Counted from the first letter of the stretch, positions 6,901 to 16,604 are shown. The stretch: DNA of 64,000 nucleotides from Mangrovimonas sp. TPBH4 (GCF_001280505.1 NZ_LBIO01000037.1:1-64000), one strand, 5' to 3'. Notes: generated from the letters alone by a model not told the origin. Numbers and translations are program-made.

Positions 6901-9900
6901 AGACAATACATCGCTAGAACAACTAAAATTCTTCCTCAATCAACTATTTCAGTTTGATTCTCAGGACTTGGATTTTGGTGTTTATAAAATTCTCTATTAC
7001 AAAAAGAAAGAGATTGCCACCTTCATTGACCAACTATTGGTAGACAAAGTAAAGGCAGAATTGCAGACTTTATCAGCCGATGAAACAATACAGGTTCAAG
7101 ACCAAATTACTGAGATGGAGAAATCTACTTCACTCAAAAAATGGTTAGAAGCTGTTGAGAAGAAAGATGAAACCAGGTTAGCCATTTATGAAGAAGATTA
7201 CAAGGATGAAATAACCCAATACAAAGAGCTAAAATCAAAAGCCACTGAATCCTCCGTTTCGGTTGAAACTGAGAATCAGATTTACAACCACCTGACCTTG
7301 TTTTTCTCTCGCTACTACGATAAAGGAGACTTTATCAGCAAGCGAAGGTTTGGTAAGAATGAAAAGTATGTTGTGCCGTACAATGGTGAAGAAACACATT
7401 TTCATTGGGCTAATCAGGATCAATACTACATCAAATCATCCGAGACCTTCAACCACTATGCCTTTAAGGTGCAGACTGCAGATAGCAACCTTGTAGTAAA
7501 CTTCAAATTGCACAATGCACAACTTGAACAAGGAAATGTAAAAGCTGAAGAAACCAACTTCTTTATGCTTTCTGATAAGTCACCTGAAATCAAAGAAAAA
7601 GATGACAGCGACTTGCAATTTGTGTTAGCCAACAAGCAGCCTGATGTCAATGAGAAAGAAATAACCATCTATTTTGAGTACAGGCCATTAGGTGATGATG
7701 AAAAGAAGAAAGTAAAAGGCAATAGCAAGCAAGACACTTTAGATGAAATTGCATTTGATTTCTTGAAAAAAGAATTTGGCACCAATCCAATATTTGCCAA
7801 CCTATGGCAAAAACAAGAAGGTAAGCCCCTACTCTTAAAGAAGCTCCAGCACTACACACGAAAGAACAAGCACGATTTCTTTATTCATAAAAACCTGAAA
7901 GGTTTCTTAGAGCGTGAATTGGATTATTACATCAAGAGTGAATTGGTGAATGTAGACGACCTTTATGTAACCGACACAGATTCACATTTTGACCGACTAA
8001 AGCATAATTTGAAAACCATTAAGGTATTCAAATCTATTGCTGATACCATCATTGAATTTGTTAGCCAGATAGAAGACTTCCAAAAAAAGCTCTGGGAGAA
8101 AAAGAAGTTTGTGCTGAGTACTGAATGGGTGATTACCATTGACCGCTTGGTGAAGTATGTAGGCGAAGAAGCAGCCAAACCCATTTTGGAACAAGTGATT
8201 AAAAATGAAAAGCAGATAGCTGAGTGGAAAGACCTGTTTGGAGATAAGAAAGCTCCTAAAGAGATTGAAGAACTTAAAACAGACTTGCATACTTGGAGAA
8301 AGCTGCCTATTGATACTGCAAACTTCCCAAATGGATTTAAAATTGATCTGGTAAATTTTCTTTCAGAGACAATAAACTTATCAGATTCATTAGACGGACA
8401 GGTTTACAGTTCGGATAATTATCATGGCCTTAACTTATTGAAAGATGCGTACACCGGTAAGATTAACAATGTTTACATAGACCCTCCATATAACACGAGT
8501 GCTTCTGAGATAATTTATAAAAATAGTTTCAAGCACTCTTCTTGGTCTTCATTAATTGAGAACAGAATTGAAGTTGGAAAACCACTTCTCCATGTTAATG
8601 GAAATTTATGCGTAACAATCGATGATGTAGAAATGCCTGCACTTTCGATGATAATGTCGAAGGTACATGGGCCAAAGAATATTGCAGGTGTTATAGCTAT
8701 TCGCGCTAATCCTTCTGGAAGGCCTAATGAAGCTGGATTAGCAATTGCCCATGAATATGCAATTTTCGCTAAATCAAGCTCCGATTCAAAAATAAAGAAG
8801 CTCCCAAGAACTGATGCGCAGTTAGAGCGATACAAAGAAAAAGATGATACGAGCATTTTTGAATGGAGAAATTTTAGAAGGGAAGGCTCAAACTCTGATA
8901 GAGCAGATGGAAAGCGACAATGGTACCCAGTGTATGCAGATTTAGCGGAAGGGACAATTCGAGTGCCTAAGATGGAGTGGTCTGATGAAACAGAATTGTG
9001 GTCGATTAAAGAGAAACCGACAAAATCAGAAACTGAGATTTGGCCAATTACTGATGACGGTGTTGAAAAAAATTGGAGATGGAGTGAAGAGAATGTTCGA
9101 AAAGACTACTCTCAGTTTCATACAAAAAGAAATAAGAAAGATATTCCTCAAGTGTACTACAAATTCAGGCCTAACACAGATGGAATAACACCATTGACAT
9201 TTTGGCAAGATGCGAAATACTCTGCTACTGAGCACGGTACAAAAACATTAAAATCCTTGTTTAATCAAGCTAAATTTTCATATCCAAAATCAATTTGGGC
9301 TGTGAAGGATTGTTTGTACATAATGGGGAATGAGCGTAATTCAATAAATCTAGATTACTTCCCTGGTTCGGGTACTACATTTCATGCTGTTCAACTTTTG
9401 AATAAAGATGATGAAGGTGAAAGAAAGTGCATATTGATTGAACAAGGACAATACTTCCATACCATTTTAATACCCCGTATTAAGAAAGTAGCCTACACCT
9501 TCGATTGGAAGGTTGGGAAACCAAAAGAAGGCAGCATGAATGGACTTGGGGTATTCTTCAAGTACCAACGCCTAGAACAGTATGAAGAAGCCTTAGAAAA
9601 CATTGCCTTTAATGCTTCAGAAGATGCCGTGCAAAAGGCATTTGAATTCGACAAGTACATCCCTAAATACTTTTTGGAGTTTGAAACCAAAGGCAGCCAA
9701 TCCTTAGTGAATACTGCCGCCATGCAAAACCCTTGGGATTACAAACTCAAGGTATGGGATGGCTTTACTTATGATACAGAGCAAGCCGTTGATTTGGTAG
9801 AAACCTTTAACTACCTAATAGGGCTACACATGCAGAAATGCATCACCAAAGAACTCAATGGTAAGAAATACCAGTTCATTTACGGTCATAACAATGCCAA

Positions 9901-10087
9901 CAAAAACATCTTAATAGTATGGCGCTCAGTGAAAGGTTGGAGCTTAGAAGATTTCAAAGAAGATGCAGTCACATTACAGACAGAACTCAAAACCTTTGAA
10001 TATGACCTACTCTATATCAATGACCAGGCACATATGGAAGGCTATCAACCCATTGAAGAAGTATTCAAAAACAAAATGCTCTCATAA
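6893..10087 (+). CDS. mod: type III restriction-modification DNA methyltransferase (Mod)
   Basis: A 1064-residue adenine methyltransferase of the beta class. The catalytic motif DPPYNT lies near residue 530 and the AdoMet-binding motif FPGSGTT near residue 823. That order (motif IV before motif I) defines the class. A long N-terminal helical region (about 1-480) precedes the catalytic part. The segment between the motifs probably holds the target-recognition domain. It methylates the recognition site and pairs with the helicase-nuclease encoded 2 bp downstream to cut unmethylated DNA. It is longer than classical Mod proteins (about 650), as in many Bacteroidota versions. The exact recognition sequence cannot be read from the protein. 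Confidence 0.93.
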   Translation: MAKDNTSLEQLKFFLNQLFQFDSQDLDFGVYKILYYKKKEIATFIDQLLVDKVKAELQTLSADETIQVQDQITEMEKSTSLKKWLEAVEKKDETRLAIYEEDYKDEITQYKELKSKATESSVSVETENQIYNHLTLFFSRYYDKGDFISKRRFGKNEKYVVPYNGEETHFHWANQDQYYIKSSETFNHYAFKVQTADSNLVVNFKLHNAQLEQGNVKAEETNFFMLSDKSPEIKEKDDSDLQFVLANKQPDVNEKEITIYFEYRPLGDDEKKKVKGNSKQDTLDEIAFDFLKKEFGTNPIFANLWQKQEGKPLLLKKLQHYTRKNKHDFFIHKNLKGFLERELDYYIKSELVNVDDLYVTDTDSHFDRLKHNLKTIKVFKSIADTIIEFVSQIEDFQKKLWEKKKFVLSTEWVITIDRLVKYVGEEAAKPILEQVIKNEKQIAEWKDLFGDKKAPKEIEELKTDLHTWRKLPIDTANFPNGFKIDLVNFLSETINLSDSLDGQVYSSDNYHGLNLLKDAYTGKINNVYIDPPYNTSASEIIYKNSFKHSSWSSLIENRIEVGKPLLHVNGNLCVTIDDVEMPALSMIMSKVHGPKNIAGVIAIRANPSGRPNEAGLAIAHEYAIFAKSSSDSKIKKLPRTDAQLERYKEKDDTSIFEWRNFRREGSNSDRADGKRQWYPVYADLAEGTIRVPKMEWSDETELWSIKEKPTKSETEIWPITDDGVEKNWRWSEENVRKDYSQFHTKRNKKDIPQVYYKFRPNTDGITPLTFWQDAKYSATEHGTKTLKSLFNQAKFSYPKSIWAVKDCLYIMGNERNSINLDYFPGSGTTFHAVQLLNKDDEGERKCILIEQGQYFHTILIPRIKKVAYTFDWKVGKPKEGSMNGLGVFFKYQRLEQYEEALENIAFNASEDAVQKAFEFDKYIPKYFLEFETKGSQSLVNTAAMQNPWDYKLKVWDGFTYDTEQAVDLVETFNYLIGLHMQKCITKELNGKKYQFIYGHNNANKNILIVWRSVKGWSLEDFKEDAVTLQTELKTFEYDLLYINDQAHMEGYQPIEEVFKNKMLS

Positions 10088-10089
10088 CC

Positions 10090-13000
10090 ATGCAACTAGA
10101 AAAACAACTTGTCCTTTTCAGGTACATCTTGCATCAGTTGGGTTATGAAGCCTTTGAAGACTTGCGAGATGAGTTTAACAACAAAGAGTCAGGCACCAGC
10201 TCAACGGGTTACACCTATTTTGCCAGTGCTTTAATGTCTAACTCAGACAAACTGATTGAAGATCGAGCTATACATCAATACGATGAAGCCATACAGAGTT
10301 ATGAGAAAAAACTCCGTGAAAACCGAGCTGAACCATTTCTCACATTCAAATACTATCAATGGTTTGCCTTACTATTTACCGAATACTTTTTTGACCAATA
10401 CAGCAACAATGCAAATCAACTTATTGCCAAGCTGAATGACTATGCTAAAGGAAGTAAAGACTTTAAGCAAATAGAAGCCTATACAGAAAAAGACTTGAAG
10501 AAACTTGCTTATTGGATGGCAACTGGTAGTGGCAAAACCCTCTTGATGCATTGCAACTATTGGCAAATCACAAAGTACTTCAAAGAATGGGAAAACATCA
10601 TTCTCATAACCCCAAATGAAGGTTTAAGCAGGCAACATTATGAAAGTTGTGTTGAAAGTGGCATTGATGCAAAACTTTACTCTGGAAGTGAAGAAAGCCT
10701 AAAAACCAAAGAAGGAGAAATACTCATTTTGGAGATTACCAAATTGGTTAAAGATAAGGAAGGGGAAGGTGTAAGTGTTGATGTCGATTACTTCTCAGAG
10801 TCAAAAAACTTAGTATTCATTGATGAAGGACACAAAGGACAAAAGTCAGAAGAAAGAGCATGGAAGAATCTAAGAGAGCATTTGACTCGTGGCGAAGGGT
10901 CATTCACCTTCGAGTATTCAGCAACCTTTGGTCAGATCATCACAAATAGCACAAAAGACTTATTACAGGAATACGGAAAGTCCATCATTTTTGACTACTC
11001 CTATCGTCATTTTTATACAGATGGTTATGGGAAAGACTTTAGTGTATTCAATCTTGACACCAAAAACGAATACAGCATAGAACAAAATAAGCTACTTCTT
11101 ACCGCAAGCTTATTGGGTTATTATGAGCAGCTTGAACTATTTGAGAAATACAAAAAAGAACTGCGCCAATACAACATCGAGAAGCCCCTTTGGGTATTTG
11201 TTGGAAGCCGAGTAATTAGCTCAAATTCAAGTAGCTTAACCAAAGGAGATAAGGAAAGTGTTTCTGATGTTTCTAGGATTATAAAGTTCTTTAAGTATGC
11301 ACTTTCATCACCTGCTTCTTTACAAGTAGATATTGACAAAATACTCAATGACAGCACAGGGCTAAGAGATGCAGATGGGGATGATATTTTTAAAGGTCAT
11401 TTCGAGCATCTTAGAACATCCAAACCAATTGCAGAGACCATTCTGAGTAAGGTTTTCAATGGCATTGGCAACATTGAAGCCTTCCAGGTAAAACAGGCTG
11501 AAGGTGAAATTGCGTTAAAGACAAAAACCAGTGATCAATACTTTGCAGTAATCAATATTGGTGATGTCCCTAAGTATGCCAAAACGCTAGAAGCAGATAC
11601 GGAAGGAGAACTGACCATTCAAGATGACAATTTTTCCAACTCATTATTTCAAGCCATTTCAGAGACCAATTCTACTATAAATATCCTAATTGGTTCCAAG
11701 AAGTTCATAGAAGGTTGGAACTCATGGAGAGTTTCAAGTATGGGGCTGATGAACATGGGCAAAAGTGAAGGTGCTCAAATTATTCAGCTCTTTGGTCGTG
11801 GCGTTCGTCTTAAAGGCAAGAACCTTTCCTTGAAAAGAGAAGAATCCGATTCGCCTTACCATATACGAGCATTACAAACCCTTTCCATAATGGGCTTGAA
11901 CGCATCTTACATGAATCGTTTCTTAACGGAAATAGAAAAAGAAGTACCTGATTACACCAATATCCCAATAGAAATCAAACTCAATCATAAAGAGCTGTGG
12001 GATGGGCAAATAATGACCTTCAAAAAACAAGAAGGGAAATCCTTTAAGGATGAATTGATTGAATTGAAATATAGCCCAGATGTGGCAAAAAGGGTCACTA
12101 TTGACATGCGTAATAAAATCAGCATTGCAGCAGGTGGTTTCAATAGCCAGGTGGCAGAAGATGTAGTAGATTATCAAGAAAATTTCATCAAAGAGTTTCG
12201 AGACTTCATCGACTACAACTCACTTTCATTGGAAGCAAACAGATACAAGCTACTAAAAGGGTATCGCAACTTAATTGTAAACCAACCTGTACTATCCCAG
12301 CTAATTGAAAGTGGCGGCTTCAATCTACTAAGCCATAAAGGCCAATTTAGTATCATGGAAGCAATTTCAGGCAAAATACAAGGAGTAGCTGTGAGCTTAG
12401 TAAAGGATTACATCAATAAGTTCTATGCTGATAAAGAAAAGGCATTCCTTTCCGAACACCTTACCTATGATATGCTCTCACACAAAGAACATGAAGCAAT
12501 GTTCCCAGCTTCGCATACTATGATTGTGAAGGTGCCCAAGAAACACGATACATTCATCAAGGAATTAGAAGAAAAAATCAACGTGATGTATGAGAAGGAT
12601 GATACAACGCTTCCATCTATTCACTTCGATAAGCACCTTTATTCCCCCATTGCATCAATTGCCGATGGTAAGAAGTTCAAAGAGATTAAAACTGTTCCTG
12701 TACGGTTAAATGATGGTGAAAGAGACTTTATAGACCATTTGCGCCAGTTCGCTAAGGAATCAGATAAATTTAAGGATAAGCAGCTATTTGTACTTCGTAA
12801 CCTATCGGTTAAAGGAATTGGTTTCTTCATGGATAGCTCTTCATTTTACCCTGACTTTATCCTTTGGGTAGTTGATGGCAAAAAGCAACACATCTACTTC
12901 CTTGATCCGAAGGGAATATTACTAGGAGAAACACACTTCAATAATCCCAAAGTAATATGGTGCAATAAGGATGCATCCACTTTGGAAGCTAAAATTCAAG

Positions 13001-13194
13001 CAGACTTAAAAAATGACAAAAAGGACGTTGAAGTTCACATTTCAGCATTCATTCTATCAGTAACACCGTTTGAAAAAGTCCAAAAGGTATGGAGCGATGG
13101 TAATGTTACTAAAGATCTATTTGCTGAGAACAAGGTGCTTTTTATTGAAAAGAACAAGGAGTACTTAACTGAAATATTTAAAAACGTAGATTGA
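10090..13194 (+). CDS. res: type III restriction enzyme helicase-nuclease subunit (Res)
   Basis: A 1034-residue SF2 translocase-nuclease. Walker A is ATGSGKT near residue 144 and Walker B is IDEGH near 243. Motif III is SAT in YSATFG near 277, and motif VI is QLFGRGVR near 564. The C-terminal region has a PD-(D/E)xK pattern (FYPDF then LDPKG, about 917-939) for DNA cleavage. It starts at ATG 10090, 2 bp after mod, so the two form one operon. Together with Mod it should attack incoming unmodified DNA. All key motifs are present, so the system looks functional. Confidence 0.93.
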   Translation: MQLEKQLVLFRYILHQLGYEAFEDLRDEFNNKESGTSSTGYTYFASALMSNSDKLIEDRAIHQYDEAIQSYEKKLRENRAEPFLTFKYYQWFALLFTEYFFDQYSNNANQLIAKLNDYAKGSKDFKQIEAYTEKDLKKLAYWMATGSGKTLLMHCNYWQITKYFKEWENIILITPNEGLSRQHYESCVESGIDAKLYSGSEESLKTKEGEILILEITKLVKDKEGEGVSVDVDYFSESKNLVFIDEGHKGQKSEERAWKNLREHLTRGEGSFTFEYSATFGQIITNSTKDLLQEYGKSIIFDYSYRHFYTDGYGKDFSVFNLDTKNEYSIEQNKLLLTASLLGYYEQLELFEKYKKELRQYNIEKPLWVFVGSRVISSNSSSLTKGDKESVSDVSRIIKFFKYALSSPASLQVDIDKILNDSTGLRDADGDDIFKGHFEHLRTSKPIAETILSKVFNGIGNIEAFQVKQAEGEIALKTKTSDQYFAVINIGDVPKYAKTLEADTEGELTIQDDNFSNSLFQAISETNSTINILIGSKKFIEGWNSWRVSSMGLMNMGKSEGAQIIQLFGRGVRLKGKNLSLKREESDSPYHIRALQTLSIMGLNASYMNRFLTEIEKEVPDYTNIPIEIKLNHKELWDGQIMTFKKQEGKSFKDELIELKYSPDVAKRVTIDMRNKISIAAGGFNSQVAEDVVDYQENFIKEFRDFIDYNSLSLEANRYKLLKGYRNLIVNQPVLSQLIESGGFNLLSHKGQFSIMEAISGKIQGVAVSLVKDYINKFYADKEKAFLSEHLTYDMLSHKEHEAMFPASHTMIVKVPKKHDTFIKELEEKINVMYEKDDTTLPSIHFDKHLYSPIASIADGKKFKEIKTVPVRLNDGERDFIDHLRQFAKESDKFKDKQLFVLRNLSVKGIGFFMDSSSFYPDFILWVVDGKKQHIYFLDPKGILLGETHFNNPKVIWCNKDASTLEAKIQADLKNDKKDVEVHISAFILSVTPFEKVQKVWSDGNVTKDLFAENKVLFIEKNKEYLTEIFKNVD

Positions 13195-13297
13195 TGTGTT
13201 TGAATAATGCCAACGCTAAGTTCAAGCACATTGCAATCCTCGCTCCTTTAATTGAAAAGAGCTTCCACTCCAATTTGGAAACAATAGTACTTTAACA

Positions 13298-14026
13298 TTA
13301 TAATATCCCGTCATATTCAACCTTTTCAAGTATAGATGGGGTATTACTATCCACTTTGGGACTAAACAGGTCTTTACTTACCGAATAGGCGTAAAGAAGC
13401 TCCTCTGGGAAGGTATAGTTGATGATCTCCTTTATGTCTGACTGAGTAAGATCCATGGACAGCCAGTTATGAGCATAGTCGGCATCGAGTATCAAAGGCT
13501 GCCGCTTTTTCTTGTTATGTATCTTTGCAAATAAAGGGGAGGCTTCCCTAGTAAGGATTGTAAAGGTGATATAAGTACCAATAAGAGTATACAGACCTGC
13601 CAAGGCCAAAGGCTTACTTTCTTTATCTTTAAAATGAAATGGGTATTTTTTACCTTTATGGTCGTGTGGTTCAAAAAAGCCAGACACTGGTATGATGCAC
13701 CTTTTATCCATAATGGACTCCCTATACAAAAAGTGTTGGAAAACTTTTTCGCTACGAGCATTTAACCCCGATCCATACTTCACAGACTCTTTGTAATAGG
13801 GTTTGATTTCTTCTACAGTTCTATCACTTGGAACGATCCCCCAAACCCCAGGAGCCAAGACGGCCGAGTTTTCTTGTGGGATGACCAACATGTTGGGATG
13901 GGAAAAGCCGTTGTGGTGATAATGAGGTTGCTTAAAATATGGACGAATGTTTTCGTCGGCCAGTTTCACCTTAAAATCCTTTTCCAAATATTCTGGCTCA
14001 TGCCAAGTACTTGTATGAAAACACAT
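13298..14026 (-). CDS. SRAP (HMCES/YedK-like) abasic-site protein
   Basis: A 242-residue SOS-response-associated peptidase-fold protein. The catalytic Cys is residue 2 (MCFHTS), exposed once Met1 is removed. The typical RCIIPVSGFFEP segment provides the conserved Glu, and IHNKKKRQPLIL carries the conserved His. Proteins of this family crosslink to abasic sites in single-stranded DNA and protect replication forks. It is encoded convergently to the RM operon and downstream of the element's primase-like and helicase genes, with 11 bp iterons in between. A role in safeguarding single-stranded DNA during element replication or repair is plausible. Confidence 0.9.
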   Translation of the reverse strand: MCFHTSTWHEPEYLEKDFKVKLADENIRPYFKQPHYHHNGFSHPNMLVIPQENSAVLAPGVWGIVPSDRTVEEIKPYYKESVKYGSGLNARSEKVFQHFLYRESIMDKRCIIPVSGFFEPHDHKGKKYPFHFKDKESKPLALAGLYTLIGTYITFTILTREASPLFAKIHNKKKRQPLILDADYAHNWLSMDLTQSDIKEIINYTFPEELLYAYSVSKDLFSPKVDSNTPSILEKVEYDGIL

Positions 14027-14086
14027 GGACTAAATTTACTAAAAATAACCGTTGCAAACCACTTCCCAACCGTTGCAACGATCGTT

Positions 14087-14141
14087 GCCGAACCGTTGCC
14101 GAACCGTTGCTGAACCGTTGCTGAACCGTTGCTGAACCGTT
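14087..14141. repeat. five tandem 11 bp iterons
   Basis: Five contiguous copies of GCYGAACCGTT occur at 14087-14141, with related CCGTTGC units just before (14048-14086). The 11 bp period puts the copies on one face of the helix. The array lies between the SRAP gene and the primase-like gene, beside a helicase gene. It is a candidate replication origin of the excised element. Confidence 0.75.
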
Positions 14142-14208
14142 GCAGTGGTTACATTTGTACCCAAAAACACAAGAAAAAGAACCCAACATCTAAAAACACA
14201 ACAAAACT

Positions 14209-15078
14209 TTATGCCGCTTCCTTTTGTGCAAAAAAATCCACCAAATCTGCTCCCTCTTCCAAACCTCTATGCTCCAAAAAAGGATTCACCCTGATTGACA
14301 GGCCTCGTTTCGTCATTACCTCTACCTTTTTACTCCAGTTTTCGAACTCTGTCTTATCTGGAAAGGCAATGACATGGTACCCTTTCAAAGGCTTTAATAA
14401 CTCATGCTTAAAATTGGACTTAGATCCAGTTGCCAACCATAAGAATTGAGGATACCTTATACTCATTATGATTGCGGTCTTTTCAGACTCTACAATACAG
14501 ACGGTACTTCCTTCTGGATGTAAACCTAAATTATGGATCCCAAACAAGCATTGCTGGAGCACAAACCTATCTAATTTCAAAACCTTGTGCATCCAGTTAA
14601 TATGAGGGTAAGGATCTTTTACACGCTTACCCGTTATAGGATCGTAAAGCATTACCTTCCCTGCACATATTTGCAACTTTTCATTTATTTGCCAGAATAC
14701 CGTAGCTCCTGCCCAATGGTTGGAGTTCCCTATGCGAAATTTTTCAATAGCGGCTATGATAGTTTCCCTATCATAGAACTTTTGTAAGTACCTTATGAAG
14801 TGGTTCCCATTAAAGTCGTTACCGCCTATATGTAAACTATCTTCATTATGGAAAGAAGCCTCTGGCCGAATAAAAGTGCCAGCATGAGGCGAAATAATTC
14901 GCTGGTTCCCATCTGGCTTGTTATGGTATCCACATTTACTTTCTCTGTCACAACGTCCAAAATTGGCTTCTAAATAATTGTTTTCAATAGCGTCCATATA
15001 CCTTACAAAGGTCTTTTTCTGACAGTTGGGACATGGAAACTTTTTACTTGATCGGTCTAAATAATATCTATAGTTCAT
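14209..15078 (-). CDS. zinc-ribbon/TOPRIM primase-like protein (DUF6371 type)
   Basis: A 289-residue protein. The N-terminus has a zinc-finger-like set of cysteines (CPNCQKK at about 16, then GRCDRESKCGYH near 42-53). It is followed by a TOPRIM-like fold. VCIVESEKTAII (about 195-206) gives the acidic Glu motif and HVIAFPDKTEF (about 235) the Asp motif. Such proteins act with phage- or plasmid-type helicases in priming replication. It is the last gene of the leftward module RHH-helicase-small ORF-primase and ends beside the iterons. Annotation as a primase-type replication protein is by architecture. Activity is not proven. Confidence 0.75.
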   Translation of the reverse strand: MNYRYYLDRSSKKFPCPNCQKKTFVRYMDAIENNYLEANFGRCDRESKCGYHNKPDGNQRIISPHAGTFIRPEASFHNEDSLHIGGNDFNGNHFIRYLQKFYDRETIIAAIEKFRIGNSNHWAGATVFWQINEKLQICAGKVMLYDPITGKRVKDPYPHINWMHKVLKLDRFVLQQCLFGIHNLGLHPEGSTVCIVESEKTAIIMSIRYPQFLWLATGSKSNFKHELLKPLKGYHVIAFPDKTEFENWSKKVEVMTKRGLSIRVNPFLEHRGLEEGADLVDFFAQKEAA

Positions 15079-15106
15079 AATTCTAAACTGGTTTAATCGT
15101 AATGCT

Positions 15107-15155
15107 CGTAACGTTCGTAATATTCGTAAGGGTTACGAATGTTACGAACGTTACG
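15107..15155. repeat. long hairpin between the replication genes
   Basis: A 23 bp inverted repeat (15107-15129 and 15133-15155) with a GGG loop and one mismatch, built from repeated CGTAACGTT and TTCGTAA units. A T8 run follows on the plus strand (15157-15164), so it could terminate rightward transcripts. On the leftward genes' strand it lies in the 90 bp leader of the primase-like gene, where it could attenuate expression or serve as an origin structure. Confidence 0.65.
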
Positions 15156-15168
15156 ATTTTTTTTCTCA

Positions 15169-15366
15169 TTAAATTTTAAGTGCATTAAATAGGTAGGCCA
15201 AAGCATCCTCCTCGGTATAGTCGATTGTTTTTCGCTTTTTCATCTTCTTTATCTTAGGAGACACTTCTTCTGGCCGCAACTCATCCTTGAGCATATTGAA
15301 TAGCCGCATTCGCTCCTCTTTAGGGAGCAATTGACTTATTTCATATACAGTGGATGCGTTTGCCAA
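15169..15366 (-). CDS. small unknown protein in the replication module
   Basis: A 65-residue, highly charged ORF with a Lys-rich centre and a hydrophobic C-terminal helix. The only start in frame is TTG at 15366, 4 bp after the helicase stop, since a TAA lies four codons upstream. Tight spacing with the helicase gene supports translation. No family is recognised. Confidence 0.5.
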   Translation of the reverse strand: MANASTVYEISQLLPKEERMRLFNMLKDELRPEEVSPKIKKMKKRKTIDYTEEDALAYLFNALKI

Positions 15367-15370
15367 AGTT

Positions 15371-16420
15371 TTATAGGCCTAATCTTTTGTTTGTATTTCT
15401 AATTGTTCCTTCACTCACACCCAGCTGTTCCGCAATTTTGGTGTTCGCAAGTCCTTCGCTTTTAAGCTTTTTTATAACTTCATCCCTCTCAGACATATCA
15501 CTTGCGCTTAACTGCTTCAAATGGTCTGTTTCAGATCCAAATTCCCTTAGTTCGAGCTTCAAAAAGTTATGCGGGTTAACGATCTCACACACGGCAACGT
15601 TTTCTCCATGATAGATCTGTTCTGTATTCCGCTGCTTTATTTGTTTGATATACCTATAAGATGGGAGCATGGTACTTTCTCCAAGGGCGAAGGCACTATC
15701 ACAAAAGTTCATAAGCATTTTACTTCCTGCAAGATCATTCTTGGTGATAGGGTTGAACCCGGTTCGTTTGGGAGTATGCGCCAATACCAAAATTGACGCC
15801 CCATACTTCCTATTTAAAGCTTTTAAATGCTTCATCAAGGCCAAAGCATCCTTAGCTCTCTCATTGTCACTCTTTAGATAAGTGATGTTATCTATGATGA
15901 GAACTTCTGCTCCGTGGTTTTGGATCATGGTTTCGAACGAATGGCACAAGTAATCTTCAAAGGTTACAAATTCCTTAGGGATCTCTGTTTCTGGGTTTAT
16001 CTCGGCTCGAAGAAAATTGTCGTGAAACTTATAATGATCGGTATAGTCTTTAGAGTAACGCTTTTCAAACTGTTTATCGGAAAGCTCGAAATCAAAATAG
16101 GCTACTTTTTTAGTGGAAGTCTCTATTTGAAACCCATCTATGGCAATGCCCCTACTTATACTGTCAGCAATTTGCATTCCCAATATAGATTTACCAACAT
16201 TGGTGTCGGCAAACAAAACGCTGACTTCCCTTTCATACCAAAATTCACTAAACAGCATGTTTGGAATGGGACGCTGTTTAGCGTCCTCTATCCATTCATT
16301 TCCCGACTTTACGATAAAACAACCATGTTGCGATGATTTATCCCTTAGGGCTTTCTCTTCCCTTTCGATCTCATGCAAAAGATCAAAATGCTTATCCAAT
16401 GTAACATTAGGATCTTTCAT
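15371..16420 (-). CDS. RepA/RecA-like replicative helicase (AAA family ATPase) with HTH tail
   Basis: A 349-residue hexameric-helicase-type ATPase. Walker A is ADTNVGKS near residue 75 (written DTNVGKS where GKS binds phosphate). Walker B is VLIIDNITYL near 175, followed by the sensor-type VLAHTPK near 212. The last 40 residues form a helix-turn-helix (NTKIAEQLGVSEGTIRNT). It resembles the RepA helicase of mobilisable plasmids and satellites. Its start overlaps the preceding 53-residue gene by 14 bp, and the primase-like gene follows in the same operon. It probably unwinds the iteron-containing origin of the excised element. Confidence 0.85.
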   Translation of the reverse strand: MKDPNVTLDKHFDLLHEIEREEKALRDKSSQHGCFIVKSGNEWIEDAKQRPIPNMLFSEFWYEREVSVLFADTNVGKSILGMQIADSISRGIAIDGFQIETSTKKVAYFDFELSDKQFEKRYSKDYTDHYKFHDNFLRAEINPETEIPKEFVTFEDYLCHSFETMIQNHGAEVLIIDNITYLKSDNERAKDALALMKHLKALNRKYGASILVLAHTPKRTGFNPITKNDLAGSKMLMNFCDSAFALGESTMLPSYRYIKQIKQRNTEQIYHGENVAVCEIVNPHNFLKLELREFGSETDHLKQLSASDMSERDEVIKKLKSEGLANTKIAEQLGVSEGTIRNTNKRLGL

Positions 16421-16568
16421 AATTCTTAAGTTTTTTAGGATTAAGCATATTTTGATCGATCAAGCCTCTGATGTATTCAGAAACAGTTTGTTTTTTGGCA
16501 TGCCTCATTTGTTCTATACCGTCCATTTGTGTGCTAGTTACTCGCACATTAATCATAAATTTTTTCAT
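16407..16568 (-). CDS. 53-residue ribbon-helix-helix-like protein
   Basis: ATG at 16568 opens a 53-codon frame ending TAA at 16407. The protein begins MKKFMINVRVTSTQMDGIEQ and continues with TVSEYIRGLIDQN, a strand plus two helices typical of ribbon-helix-helix DNA-binding proteins. It overlaps the helicase start by 14 bp, which supports coupled translation. Three 21 bp-spaced repeats lie upstream at 16859-16911, so it may control the replication operon by binding there. Confidence 0.65.
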   Translation of the reverse strand: MKKFMINVRVTSTQMDGIEQMRHAKKQTVSEYIRGLIDQNMLNPKKLKNYERS

Positions 16569-16604
16569 AGTTGATTAAAGTTTAATTTGGGTTAATAAAT
16601 AAGA

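Noticed and set aside
14087-14141. GAACCGTT iterons as relatives of the AAACCGTT end of the cassette repeat
   Set aside because: Similarity is limited to seven bases, the units are 11 bp head-to-tail, and there is no attC-like structure.
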